The translations under genes were made by a program, and so were the position numbers. The notes beneath the pieces are model-generated. The model was not told the origin of the DNA. It saw only the letters and a list, made by a program, of their open reading frames with translations, and ran no database searches. Below are positions 18,003 through 26,664 of a DNA stretch of 64,000 nucleotides, one piece after another; position 1 is the first letter of the stretch; each line of letters opens with the position of its first letter. This DNA comes from Candidatus Cloacimonadota bacterium (GTDB lineage Bacteria; Cloacimonadota; Cloacimonadia; Cloacimonadales; Cloacimonadaceae): contig JAKOXG010000001.1 in assembly GCA_029781115.1 (NCBI GenBank), forward strand, positions 1 to 64,000, written 5' to 3'.

Positions 18003-19506
18003 TGTTTGCCTCCTGCTTTTTGTCTTGTTTTATCATGCGTCTGAGAGTCAGGAAGAAGGTATGCAAGTAATTTTCCAAAGCATCTTGTTCATTGATGCCA
18101 GTCAGTTTAAACTCTTCTTTCAGGTCGCTCAGCTTTTTGTTGTCACCCAGTTTGTCACTTTCACACCCTTCCAAGATGTCTTTGACTTCGTCTTTAATAC
18201 CATTTAAGAAGTCCAAAAGGCTCTTATCGTGTTGTCCTCGTGCACAGACATCTCCGAGTTTGTCTCTGGCTGTCTTTTTAAGCGACTCCAAAGACACTTT
18301 GAAGTCCCCTGTGTCTACAAAGGAATCCAAGCGAGACACCAAGCTATTGGAAAGAGAGTTGGTGGAATACTTGGCCGCCGCATAGTAAGCTGTGCGTTTC
18401 AATTCCGCTATCTGGAGTCTGCGCAGAGTGGCAGCACAAATGTTGCTGACGATGTCTGGCCTGACCACTGAGGGCTCTTTCACCCTCTGCTTACGTTCTT
18501 CAATGATGGAATAGGGCTCTTCAGAAACATTCACAAACATCAATTCGCCAAAGCCTTCCCATCTGCGCTCGCCTATGCCATAAAGTTGAAGCTCCTGATG
18601 GTTTTCAGGCAGTTTTTCCAGCTTGAAGATGGAACCCGCTTTGAGGGTGTATTCTGAAGGTCTTTTGGCTTTGAGGATGCTCACTGCAGTCTCATATCTG
18701 CCGCTTTCCATGAAGGCGTCTTCAATATTCACGCCCAAAAGCTCGGCAAGCCTGTCTTTACCCACGCAGGAAGTGCCAGCCTCGTTGTAGAGTATGGTAT
18801 CCGAGCACAAAAGCAGGTATTTGTCTTCAGCTTTCACTTGACTCTTGGGCAGCTCTTCAATCGCACTTTCCACGAGTTCACACTTACCATATTGGGCGGT
18901 TTTGCTCCTGCCCAAGCGCAGACGATCTCCCTGCGCTTCAAGCAAATCCTGCATCAGCCTCAAATCCTCTTCTTTACCCACGATATAACCACAAAACTCA
19001 TTGCCCGCAGCCAAGGCTTCATAGGTAAACACCACGCCACTCTTGGAGATGCCCTTACCATAGTCACGCCTGTGGTGGAAGGCGAGCTGTTTTGGGGGTT
19101 CGAACACGCTTGTTTTCCTGGTCTCAAATACATCGCGGTAGACGAAGCCGCCACCTTTTTTCAGCCCCAAGATGCTGTTATCTTTATCGTCCTCACGGTC
19201 AAACATATTCTGGAACTTATTGTTGGTGCCCTGCTTGACTCTCTTCTCGCTCCACAGGTTTTGCGGGCAGGGCATGTATTCCTTGCCATTTGCATAAGGG
19301 TAGAGGTTTAAAAATCTCAGACTACCCATCATAAACAGCCGATTGAAACCATCCAAACCGTGCTTACGGATATAGAGATTGGCCAATAGCCCCAACACAG
19401 TGGAACCCGGGATGTAGGAAAGCGTCTGAGTCATGGTGGAATCCCCGGAGGCCGAGGATATGATCACTGGTGCAACCAGCTTTATTCTTACTCTTAGTCT
19501 CTTCAT
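17989..19506 (-). CDS. csx10: Csx10-like Cas5-group protein with helical C-terminal domain
   Basis: 505 residues. YIPGSTVLGLLANLYI at 31-46, FHHRRDYGKGIS near 143-153 and two glycine-rich loops (LRLGRSKTAQYGK near 196; GERRWEGFGELMFV near 312) match Csx10, the Cas5-like subunit that caps the crRNA 5' tag in type III-D. Residues of about 350-505 are a separate helical domain. No free small subunit (Cas11) gene exists in the operon, so this tail may supply that role, but that is inference from position and helical content. It overlaps genes on both sides. Confidence 0.78.
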   Translation of the reverse strand: MKRLRVRIKLVAPVIISSASGDSTMTQTLSYIPGSTVLGLLANLYIRKHGLDGFNRLFMMGSLRFLNLYPYANGKEYMPCPQNLWSEKRVKQGTNNKFQNMFDREDDKDNSILGLKKGGGFVYRDVFETRKTSVFEPPKQLAFHHRRDYGKGISKSGVVFTYEALAAGNEFCGYIVGKEEDLRLMQDLLEAQGDRLRLGRSKTAQYGKCELVESAIEELPKSQVKAEDKYLLLCSDTILYNEAGTSCVGKDRLAELLGVNIEDAFMESGRYETAVSILKAKRPSEYTLKAGSIFKLEKLPENHQELQLYGIGERRWEGFGELMFVNVSEEPYSIIEERKQRVKEPSVVRPDIVSNICAATLRRLQIAELKRTAYYAAAKYSTNSLSNSLVSRLDSFVDTGDFKVSLESLKKTARDKLGDVCARGQHDKSLLDFLNGIKDEVKDILEGCESDKLGDNKKLSDLKEEFKLTGINEQDALENYLHTFFLTLRRMIKQDKKQEANNDQR

Positions 19507-20213
19507 TTCTTTGCCTCCTTTAGTTCTTCTTTCAGTTTATCTGTCAGTGATTCGTCTCCCTTAAAGAGCTCTACCTTCACCTTACCAAAGCCCCGGTTTC
19601 TCTGGCTGCCGATCCTGCGCAACAACAAGGTAGCCATGCTCAAGGCATTCAAAAAGGCATCCTTATCCTTGTCTTCTTTATCAATGCGAAGATGGATCTT
19701 GCCGCAAAAGGTGAGCTTCTTGTTCAGTACTCTAATGGTGCGCAGGGAGTGGTCTTGAGCGGTTTTAGTCTCTTTGTCTATGGCTGTTTGGCTACGCAGG
19801 GTTGTGAAATGTTCCTGGATAATATGTGGGTTGAAGGCATTTCCAAAGCTGTCAAACAGGTAATTGAGCCAAGGATGGATATTCTCGTGCTCTTCTATCA
19901 TCAGGTTGTCAAAACTGATGGGAGCCCCGGTCAGGTTGTCAAAACTTGTGGGAGTCTCAGTGTCTTTGTCATCAACTCTTTTGCCAAATAGCTTCTTTAT
20001 ATGGTTTCCATCAAATTTACGCAGGTCTTTGATGGTATCCAGCTCGCTTAAGTCTTCTACCGCATTGCGGAAAAGGCCTTTGATCCTTTTGGCAGGGATA
20101 TAGGGAAGACCATATTGGTCAAACTCAATATCGCTGTCAATGGTCGCACCAAAGCTGCGGCCGGAGCCAATCTGCGTATCAGACAGTGTGGTTATTTTAA
20201 GTATCAGTTCCAT
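19503..20213 (-). CDS. Csm3-like Cas7 RAMP protein
   Basis: 236 residues, the size of a single Cas7 unit. The opening TTLSDTQIGSGRSFGATIDSD and GLPYIPAKRIKGLFRNAV give the first RAMP segment. Asp26 in the ATIDSD loop is placed like the catalytic Asp of Csm3, which cuts target RNA at six-base steps. RRIGSQRNRGFGKV near 199-212 is the glycine-rich loop. The acidic insert at about 80-110 contains SFDNL twice, ten residues apart, from a short internal duplication (about 19905-19955). It shares a base with cas10 and overlaps csx10 by four bases. Confidence 0.8.
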   Translation of the reverse strand: MELILKITTLSDTQIGSGRSFGATIDSDIEFDQYGLPYIPAKRIKGLFRNAVEDLSELDTIKDLRKFDGNHIKKLFGKRVDDKDTETPTSFDNLTGAPISFDNLMIEEHENIHPWLNYLFDSFGNAFNPHIIQEHFTTLRSQTAIDKETKTAQDHSLRTIRVLNKKLTFCGKIHLRIDKEDKDKDAFLNALSMATLLLRRIGSQRNRGFGKVKVELFKGDESLTDKLKEELKEAKK

Positions 20214-21673
20214 TATTCTCCTCCTGTGGGAATCAGATCCATCAATTCAATCATATCTGCATATATATTTTCTTGAGAGTCGATAGCACTGTCGTCATCT
20301 TCAAAGCCTTCCCTTGGCGGCTTCAAATCTCCTCTCGCTTCGATCTGCTTTATATATGCCTGTATTCCTGCTTCCGATCCAAAGAGTGCATCCCGCATTT
20401 CCTTTACTTTTGATCTGGGCCATAATTCCGGATCACTCAATTTCTTCGCGTTATTCATTTGGGCTTGCATATGATCGGCACTGTAAGGCTTCATATAAAG
20501 AACTCGTCCACCGGGCAAATGATACTGGCTCCTGATCATCTCCAAGGGATCGGTAGTGGAAGAATCCAAGAGCTGATAATCCAAGTATGGCGCATCGCTG
20601 CGTTTGTCCTTTCTCTTGTTTTTGGCACTGCGGCAGAGAGCCTGCGCCATCTGTTGGCTCTGGTAGAAGGGATAGCTTTCTTTGGCAATGGCAACTCCAG
20701 CGCAACAGCTATATTCTCCATTGGACAGCTCCTTGACCTTGTTTACATACTCCAAAGCCAGCGTGATTCCCAGCCTCGCCTCGCAGACGAAGGTCACGTC
20801 GTCACCACCGATGAAGATGGGCCTGATGGGGAAGAACTTCTTGTTCTCACCTTCTTTCACCCTTTTCAACCTGCCTTGGTAGTGTTGCCACTCTCCGTAA
20901 TTGATTTGATCTACCGTATACTGCACCAGATGGCTAAAGGCACGGCCAAATACGGCATCCACCTGCCCAGAAAGCTCTTTATATGCCTCAAAACTAGAGC
21001 ACTCGGCAAACTTCTTGCCCATATCATTGCCGTCGATATGAACAATGGCCAAGTAGGACTCCTCGCCCTTGAGCGTGCCCAGGCATTCAAAGTTGTCGGT
21101 AAAAGCAAAGTCGTTACCCAGTATACCTTGATACTCCTTCGCTATCTGACGGTTTGCCGCTTCGGAAGCATCACGCTTGGCTTTCACCACACTGGAGATC
21201 AGCTTGACTTTATTCTCCTCATCAGCATCAGCATCAATCTCCACATACTCGGCAGCATAGATGGAGGAGCTGCATTGAGCATTGATCCCGTGTGAGGGGA
21301 GCACGGTTTGTTGCCAGCGTGACTGTTTTTCTTTCTGTAACTTGTCCCAGAGTTGCTTGACCAGCTCTTGCTCTGTTTCGCCTTCTTGCCTCTCTGCATA
21401 GACGGCACCGAAGCTCAGACCGGGGCATTTCTCGATCGCCTTCCGGCTCAAATCCCGGATAATCTGCTCTGCCTCTTCTCTGCTTTTGCAACGGCAAAAC
21501 ATATTCCCGCCACCGATTACTACATCTTCGGGGCTTACATCCTCACTTCCGGCTTTTATCCCTTTAAAAAACGAGGAAACCAAAAATGAGGCACCAACGT
21601 TATCCTTCAAGCGGTTTGAGGAAAAAATATACCCCTGTATGGCTCGAAGGTCGACTAATAACAGGTAACTCAT
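20213..21673 (-). CDS. cas10: Cas10 with GGDD cyclase motif and no HD domain
   Basis: 486 residues, short for Cas10. It opens directly with MSYLLLVDLRAIQGYIF, the start of the first palm region, so the usual N-terminal HD nuclease is absent. The first palm shows AIVHIDGNDMGKKF (209-222). The second shows IRPIFIGGDDVTFV, with GGDD at 289-292, the site that makes cyclic oligoadenylate from ATP. A zinc-like Cys pair (FCRC) lies at 59-62. The C-terminal 100 residues are helical. The protein is therefore predicted to signal but not to cut DNA. The neighbouring CARF and SAVED proteins are candidate receivers of the signal. Confidence 0.85.
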   Translation of the reverse strand: MSYLLLVDLRAIQGYIFSSNRLKDNVGASFLVSSFFKGIKAGSEDVSPEDVVIGGGNMFCRCKSREEAEQIIRDLSRKAIEKCPGLSFGAVYAERQEGETEQELVKQLWDKLQKEKQSRWQQTVLPSHGINAQCSSSIYAAEYVEIDADADEENKVKLISSVVKAKRDASEAANRQIAKEYQGILGNDFAFTDNFECLGTLKGEESYLAIVHIDGNDMGKKFAECSSFEAYKELSGQVDAVFGRAFSHLVQYTVDQINYGEWQHYQGRLKRVKEGENKKFFPIRPIFIGGDDVTFVCEARLGITLALEYVNKVKELSNGEYSCCAGVAIAKESYPFYQSQQMAQALCRSAKNKRKDKRSDAPYLDYQLLDSSTTDPLEMIRSQYHLPGGRVLYMKPYSADHMQAQMNNAKKLSDPELWPRSKVKEMRDALFGSEAGIQAYIKQIEARGDLKPPREGFEDDDSAIDSQENIYADMIELMDLIPTGGE

Positions 21674-21685
21674 AACTACTCCTTC

Positions 21686-22963
21686 TTATTTCTTTATGAA
21701 TTTGATAATGTCTTTATAGATGTCTTTGTCTTTGAGGTCTTTTTCACCGTAAATCCTGTAGTAGGGGAAGGTGCTGCCCTTATACAGCTCCAACTCCTCG
21801 TCCAAATTTTCCCTGTTATCATTGTTCAAAAAGCTCATGATCACCATCTTGGTCTCATCGCCACCCATCTGACGTGCCCGATGAATGGCCTCAAAAGCCT
21901 TCTGCTTCACAACTCCTTTATCGTGTGAGGTTGTGACGGATATCACCGAAAGCTGATAGCCATAGATGATCACTATATCCAGTTGAAACCTGGCATCATC
22001 TCCCCAACTCACATCAAAATAGATGTCAATCTTGTCCTCTTGGGAACAGGCCGCCCGCAACTTCTCAACCACATAGTGCTCAAACCATTTTCCGTCCAGG
22101 AACTCAAAGATTTTTCTCCTCTTGTCCTTCCCGACCTCTTTTTCCAAGATGGCGGGATCTTTCATCGCCTTGATGGCCTCGTAAAGGCCCAAATCCCGCG
22201 CAGATTGTATCGCAGCTTCATGGCTGACGTCACTATCACTCTTCGGATTCAGGTACTTGCCAAAAGGGGTGTCGCGGAAGTCAGCCTTAGCCCGATCTCG
22301 CTCCTTCCCTGAGTCGCATGCACCACATCTGATAAACAGCTCAAAAAAGGGATGCTGACAACCGCCCAAGTGCTTATCAAACAGCTCATTCATTATTTTC
22401 GCAGCAGCATCAAAATCACTTTTCACATTTGCCCTGATATCTTCAATGCCATGCAAGCGAGCCAGATCATTGATCGATAGCCCATACCTGAGTCTCAGAT
22501 CTTTCTTGCATGGTGAGCCCATGTCTGTCTCCATCCGGTGTATCCTGGAATCCAGATAAGAGCTCTTGAGCGTGCAACCCAGCTCACATTGCATATGATA
22601 ATAGGTCAAGGTAGCCATAGCCTTGGTACCGCCCGTATAGTTTAAATGTGTGTCGCCTTCAAGCCTCAGCTCCTCTACAAAATCGCTAATAGCATCACCG
22701 TTGTTGATGTCTGACATCATTCTGAGCTTCACCGCCACACCATCCCTTTCCTTTTCCAGCGCATCTTTAATCCTGTCTGCGACGTCAGTCGTCTTGCTCT
22801 GTCTCTTGCCTATATTTTCTTTCGAGCACACCAGAAACACGGGATGTTTCTGGTATTCCTGCTCCAAATCTGGGCTGTCCTGATCCACATAGTGATCCAA
22901 CAGATACAGCGCACTGAGGTAGCAGGGCAGCGGGTTGGTGCCCACCAAAACGTAAATATTCAT
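21686..22963 (-). CDS. Card1/Can2-like CARF nuclease
   Basis: 425 residues. An N-terminal CARF domain starts LVGTNPLPCYLSALYLL and has HLNYTGGTKAM at 106-116, the ligand loop of the Card1/Can2 (DUF1887) group activated by cyclic tetra-adenylate. A C-terminal restriction-type domain shows GKWFEHYV (Glu295) and QLDIVII (Asp329). The third position reads ISVTTS (341-346), lacking the usual lysine of E/D-x-K. Related proteins with threonines at this place exist to my recollection, but the change could alter activity. It lies between cas6 and cas10, so it is made with the effector complex. It would cut RNA and/or DNA when Cas10 signals. Confidence 0.8.
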   Translation of the reverse strand: MNIYVLVGTNPLPCYLSALYLLDHYVDQDSPDLEQEYQKHPVFLVCSKENIGKRQSKTTDVADRIKDALEKERDGVAVKLRMMSDINNGDAISDFVEELRLEGDTHLNYTGGTKAMATLTYYHMQCELGCTLKSSYLDSRIHRMETDMGSPCKKDLRLRYGLSINDLARLHGIEDIRANVKSDFDAAAKIMNELFDKHLGGCQHPFFELFIRCGACDSGKERDRAKADFRDTPFGKYLNPKSDSDVSHEAAIQSARDLGLYEAIKAMKDPAILEKEVGKDKRRKIFEFLDGKWFEHYVVEKLRAACSQEDKIDIYFDVSWGDDARFQLDIVIIYGYQLSVISVTTSHDKGVVKQKAFEAIHRARQMGGDETKMVIMSFLNNDNRENLDEELELYKGSTFPYYRIYGEKDLKDKDIYKDIIKFIKK

Positions 22964-22991
22964 ATTGCATGCTCCTTTTTAGGTTCTTTAC

Positions 22992-23885
22992 CTATTTATA
23001 TGTGCTAATTGCCAGAGCATCTGACATTTTTCTTACCCGATATTCGCCATTACCAAAAGAGCATTGCTTCCCGGCGTGTAAGTATTGTCCCAATTTGAGG
23101 ATGGCAGCCATCTCAGGGCTCACCCCTTCCAGCGTGACTGTCCCCAAAAGACCGCCTAAGCTCATCTTGCTGTTTTGCCGCAGTGACTTCCTGATCTTTT
23201 CGCTCCAAAAGGTGCGGCTTTGTTTCACACTTACACCCTCGATATCTATCCTCTGAGGGATGCTCAAGCGGCGTTGGTTGTAATGCTCATTTACATATCT
23301 CACTCTGCCAATCAGGCTCTTGGCAAAGGGCTCCCACTGGAAGCTGCTGCTCAATTTGCCCCCGGATTTCTGCCGCAGGGGCGTGATTAACTCCAAGGTA
23401 AGTTCTGACAGCTCTTCCGGTTTAAATACCAGACGTTTCATCCTGGGCGCACTGAACTGGGAATCTCCCCGCTCGTAGATCCGGCTTTTCCTCACGTCTG
23501 TGATGTGCATCAAACTCAAGGTGCAAGCCCCGCCATCGAGGAAAAGTTTCTCGCCATCCAAGCGGATGATGGACTGGATCAATACTTGGTAGTGATCGCT
23601 CACCCAACCAAAAAACTTGAATCTTGCATAGACGTGTGCCGGTGGCATAAACTTGGCCTGAATCACGTAAGGACGATATTGCTCCGAACTGGACTCCTTG
23701 CTTTCAAACAGCACCGCATAACCGCAATTCTCCACCTCGCAACCTTCACAACTATCTGTGCCAGTAACGCAAAACAATGATTTCAAAGCCCTGCCCCAAA
23801 TTCCCCTTATACTTGAAGATAGGTCCTTATCTTCATCAAGGACCCTGTCCACATTAAAAAGAATATCAAGTCTTAAATATTGCAT
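22992..23885 (-). CDS. cas6: Cas6 endoribonuclease
   Basis: 297 residues. The C-terminal half carries GGLLGTVTLEG, ILKLGQYLHAGKQCSFGNGEYRV, the glycine-rich ending of Cas6 that binds the crRNA repeat. Two Cys pairs (CEGCEVENC) occur near 43-51. Cas6 cuts the CRISPR transcript inside each repeat to leave an eight-base 5' tag. The repeat of the local array, read on the minus strand, ends ATTGAGAC, which fits such a tag. It is the first gene of the leftward cas operon. A TTGACA lies upstream near 23925 on the minus strand. Confidence 0.82.
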   Translation of the reverse strand: MQYLRLDILFNVDRVLDEDKDLSSSIRGIWGRALKSLFCVTGTDSCEGCEVENCGYAVLFESKESSSEQYRPYVIQAKFMPPAHVYARFKFFGWVSDHYQVLIQSIIRLDGEKLFLDGGACTLSLMHITDVRKSRIYERGDSQFSAPRMKRLVFKPEELSELTLELITPLRQKSGGKLSSSFQWEPFAKSLIGRVRYVNEHYNQRRLSIPQRIDIEGVSVKQSRTFWSEKIRKSLRQNSKMSLGGLLGTVTLEGVSPEMAAILKLGQYLHAGKQCSFGNGEYRVRKMSDALAISTYK

Positions 23886-24019
23886 CTTTTATCCTTGAGA
23901 CAAGAAAACGAAAAGTGCCTCAGGGTGTCAACAACTAAAAACAATCTCTTTCACCATTTGGCATCTAACATCTACTGTCACAACTTGTTAACAGCTATAA
24001 GAATTATTTCCGCCCGCCT

Positions 24020-24145
24020 GATTCCAGCCGTTTTAGCTATCTCGTACGGGCGGTCGCCAAACCGCCGTTTGCATAGAATGCGAAGCTGAAATTGAGCATA
24101 TTCAGCGACCGTCAAGTGACTGACAACTGAAAACTCGCAGCAAAG
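24020..24145. repeat. Intergenic repeat words between cas6 and the duplicated cassette
   Basis: Contains the ACGGGCGGTCGCCAAACCGCCG palindrome (about 24045-24066) followed by AGCGACCGTCAAGTGACTGACAACTGAAAACT. The rest of 23886-24154 is unique AT-rich sequence holding the cas6 promoter region. Confidence 0.6.
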
Positions 24146-24154
24146 CCCCTACCC

Positions 24155-24976
24155 CTAACCAAATATCGCATCCCAGCCTTTTTTTGCCAGGTAACCAACC
24201 CCAACTGCGATAACCACCGGAGCACCCACGGTCAGAGCCGTAGCCGCTGCACCTGTTATCCCAACGGCAGCAACAGCAGAAGCCACCACCGCACCACCGG
24301 CAGTAGCGGCAGCCCCGGCGCCTGCTGCAGATAGTCCGCTTCCCACCGCTTCTTTTCCAACATCCAGAGCCACTTCACCCAAGTCTTTTTCGCCCTTGGA
24401 AAGGTCACGGATCCCTTTGACCACAGCGAAACCGGTTCCCACCACTGCTCCGGTCACGGCACCTCCTTTCGCCGCTGCACCGCAGGCTTTGGACAAGCCT
24501 TTGAACCCGGTAACACCTGCTTTGACTGCCATGGCCTGGGTTGTATTGGAGCTTATTCCCGAAGATTTGACCGTTTTTGAAATACCTTCCTTGGCAAACC
24601 TTGCACTCAGCTTGGCGGCAGTCTCCTTGGTTCCCACTATCGTTGCTGAATTGTACTGCCCGTTTTTAACCTGCCCGACTACCTTGCCGATCGAGTTGAC
24701 CGTATCTTTGGCCTGGATTCTGCCCACGATCTTGCCACCCTGTTTTACTACCACGTCCACCGTTTTGGCAGTGCTGCTCTTGGTGAGAGCAGCGTTTACA
24801 CCTTTGACCATGTTCACGGGGTTGTAGTTGATGCCATCCTTGATCATCACCTCGTGGATTACACCCTTGAGCTGTGGGTTGTTGCCCGCTCTTTTCAGGG
24901 ATTCGCTGATCACCTTGGCCTCGTAGCCGTGTTTGACCGCATTGTGAACGTGGACGTTTTTGGAACCTTTTTTCAT
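24155..24976 (-). CDS. Predicted PD-(D/E)XK-like protein with glycine/alanine membrane tail (copy 2)
   Basis: 273-274 residues from the ATG at 24976, chosen because an AGGAGG lies just upstream and the paralogue at 25637-26461 begins the same way. The N-terminal domain has IHEV with Glu42, TVDVVV with Asp74 and GRIQAKD with Gln88-x-Lys90. That spacing resembles the active site of small restriction-fold nucleases found in phage and mobile-element proteins. Residues of about 185-270 are Gly/Ala/Val-rich (SGLSAAGAGAAATAGGAVVA) and end in YLAKKGWDAIFG, a likely membrane-inserting glycine zipper. The fold reading is inference. The gene is about 80 percent identical by eye to its partner and is preceded by a matching small ORF. 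Confidence 0.7.
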   Translation of the reverse strand: MKKGSKNVHVHNAVKHGYEAKVISESLKRAGNNPQLKGVIHEVMIKDGINYNPVNMVKGVNAALTKSSTAKTVDVVVKQGGKIVGRIQAKDTVNSIGKVVGQVKNGQYNSATIVGTKETAAKLSARFAKEGISKTVKSSGISSNTTQAMAVKAGVTGFKGLSKACGAAAKGGAVTGAVVGTGFAVVKGIRDLSKGEKDLGEVALDVGKEAVGSGLSAAGAGAAATAGGAVVASAVAAVGITGAAATALTVGAPVVIAVGVGYLAKKGWDAIFG

Positions 24977-24977
24977 T

Positions 24978-25130
24978 TTAAGCCTCCTTTTTTTGCTTGG
25001 ATCGGAATTCCCTGAAGCTGATAGCCAGGATAAGACCTGCCAGCCCCCATGCATTTACAAAAGTGAAACCACCGCATTTGACACTGCTTTGCAGCGCATC
25101 GGAAACCTTTTTAAGTATGCCCTTAATCAT
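24978..25130 (-). CDS. Small membrane protein upstream of the copy 2 nuclease-like gene
   Basis: 50 residues from the ATG at 25130, which has AGGAGG at ideal spacing. A longer frame upstream lacks such a site. The sequence opens MIKGILKKVSDALQSSV and has one hydrophobic stretch (FTFVNAWGLAGLILAISF). The first 17 residues resemble those of the 68-residue ORF at 26458-26664 (ILKKVSAKVQSAV), so it belongs to the duplicated cassette. Its stop is one base from the next ATG. It could be an immunity or partner peptide; no family is known to me. Confidence 0.6.
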   Translation of the reverse strand: MIKGILKKVSDALQSSVKCGGFTFVNAWGLAGLILAISFREFRSKQKKEA

Positions 25131-25159
25131 GATAATGCCTCCTCTTAGCATTGTTTTTA

Positions 25160-25262
25160 TGTTTTTTATTGACCCCCTGCCCAGCTTCAGCATTCGCTCC
25201 ATCTATCCACTACCATCAGGCTGCTACTCATTCTCACAACTACCGAGGCAGTTGATCTCATC
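25160..25262. repeat. Duplicated upstream region, copy 2
   Basis: About 100 bases here match 26705-26800 closely (shared words GCTTCAGCATTCGCTCC, ATCTATCCACTACCATCAG, CACAACTACC). Both copies lie directly upstream of the small ORF of each cassette on the minus strand. They mark the duplication boundary and probably include the promoter or leader. Confidence 0.7.
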
Positions 25263-25403
25263 TACTCCTATCTGTAGCCGGAGGTTGCCAAACCGCCGCA
25301 ATCAAACAAAAGCAGTTTGATATTATTATCCACGCCTAAGATCACCGGTACTTTCTCTTGGTTGCTATGATAATTGACAAGACATCCGGCGTTTTGCTGA
25401 CGT

Positions 25404-25625
25404 TCAATAACAAGTAATTCCATTATCAAAGAACTCCATAATGTTGTAGAGAAATTCCAGTACTTCCATCGTCTCATCATCAAAGGGCACATCTTCACGT
25501 CGGCTTCTGCTGAAGCTTGACCGGTAACTCTCTCTGTAATCCCAATCGGAAGTTCCAATGTGTCTGTTATGTTGCCGTTTTTCTGTGCGTTTACATTTTC
25601 GCGTTTTACGTCTTCTATTGCTCAT
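25404..25625 (-). CDS. Small basic protein between the two cassettes
   Basis: 73 residues with a strong AGGAGG ahead of the ATG at 25625. The first 25 residues are Arg/Lys-rich (SNRRRKTRKCKRTEKRQ), followed by an aromatic and acidic part (DDETMEVLEFLYNIMEFF). It begins 12 bases after the first 274-residue gene ends and so is the third gene of that cassette. The second cassette has no counterpart. No family is recognised. The basic head suggests nucleic acid or membrane-surface contact. Confidence 0.55.
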   Translation of the reverse strand: MSNRRRKTRKCKRTEKRQHNRHIGTSDWDYRESYRSSFSRSRREDVPFDDETMEVLEFLYNIMEFFDNGITCY

Positions 25626-25636
25626 GATGCCTCCTT

Positions 25637-26461
25637 CTAATCAAAGATCGAATCCCAGAACGATTTTATCAGGCAACCAACTCCCACCCCTATGGCAACT
25701 GGAGCTGCAACTATTAAAGCCGTAGCGGCAACGCCTGTCACTCCAGCCGCAGTTACGGCAGTTGCAACGGCTGCACCGCCGGCAGTAGCGGCAGCACCTG
25801 CGCCCGCTGCAGAAAGACCGCTTCCCGCCGCTTCTTTGACAACGTCTTTAACCACTTCTGTCCCGGCTTTGCTTCCATCTGCGAGCTCACTGATCCCCTT
25901 TACCACGGCGAAACCTGTTCCCACCACTGCTCCGGTCACTGCACTTCCTTTAGCCGCCGCACTGCAGGCCTTGGATAATCCGTTGAACCCGTTAACGCCC
26001 GCTTTGACTGCCATGGCCTGGGTTGTTTGCGAGCTTATCCCTGAGGATTTGACGGTCTTTGAAATACCATCCTTTGCGAATCTCGCGCTCAGCTTGGCGG
26101 CGGTCTCCTTGGTTCCCACCAGCGTTGCCGAGTTGTACTGCCCACTTTTCACCTGCTTGACTACCTTGTTGATCGAGTTTGCAGCATCTTTCGCCTGAAT
26201 TCGCCCAACTATTTTACCACCCTGTTTCACCACAATATCTACCGTTTGGGCTTTTGTACTCTCGGTAAGCGCGGCATTTACGCCTTTGACCATGTTCACG
26301 GGGTTGTAGTTGATCCCGTCCTTGATCATCACTTCGTGCACTATCCCCTTGAGCTGTGGGTTGTTGCCCGCTCTTTTCAGGGATTCACCGATCACCTTGG
26401 CCTCGTAGCCTTGTCTGAGGGTGTTATGGACGTGAATGTTCCTTGATCTTTTTCTTTTCAT
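25637..26461 (-). CDS. Predicted PD-(D/E)XK-like protein with glycine/alanine membrane tail (copy 1)
   Basis: 274 residues, paralogue of the product of 24155-24976. The same candidate active-site pattern is present (IHEV Glu, TVDIVV Asp, GRIQAKD Gln-x-Lys), followed by the Ala/Gly-rich hydrophobic tail (SAAGAGAAATAGGAAVATAVTAAG) and a C-terminal CLIKSFWDSIFD. Conservation is highest in the N-terminal 180 residues, while the segment around 195-215 differs (ELADGSKAGTEVV against DLSKGEKDLGEVA). The ATG overlaps the stop of the small ORF upstream by four bases. Function is unknown. A membrane-directed nuclease or pore-type toxin are both possible. Confidence 0.7.
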   Translation of the reverse strand: MKRKRSRNIHVHNTLRQGYEAKVIGESLKRAGNNPQLKGIVHEVMIKDGINYNPVNMVKGVNAALTESTKAQTVDIVVKQGGKIVGRIQAKDAANSINKVVKQVKSGQYNSATLVGTKETAAKLSARFAKDGISKTVKSSGISSQTTQAMAVKAGVNGFNGLSKACSAAAKGSAVTGAVVGTGFAVVKGISELADGSKAGTEVVKDVVKEAAGSGLSAAGAGAAATAGGAAVATAVTAAGVTGVAATALIVAAPVAIGVGVGCLIKSFWDSIFD

Positions 26462-26664
26462 CTTGAGTCTCCTTTTCTTTTTTTGGTGAATAGTCTAAGA
26501 AAGTTATCCGGTCTGGTTTTGATCATACCACCTTGGCATCCCCGGAATCTGAATCCAAAGGGGTCATCATGCATCTCCAATACCAATGCCACGGCATCAT
26601 TGCAAAAATCGACAGCACTTTGCACCTTGGCAGAAACCTTTTTAAGTATGTTGTGTAAAGTCAT
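26458..26664 (-). CDS. Small protein upstream of the copy 1 nuclease-like gene
   Basis: 68 residues, MTLHNILKKVSAKVQSAVDFCNDAV at the start. It is related to the 50-residue ORF of the second cassette over its first 17 residues but lacks that protein's hydrophobic segment, having a basic tail (FLRLFTKKRKGDSR). AGGAGG precedes the ATG. The ATGA overlap with the downstream gene indicates translational coupling. No family is recognised. Confidence 0.55.
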   Translation of the reverse strand: MTLHNILKKVSAKVQSAVDFCNDAVALVLEMHDDPFGFRFRGCQGGMIKTRPDNFLRLFTKKRKGDSR

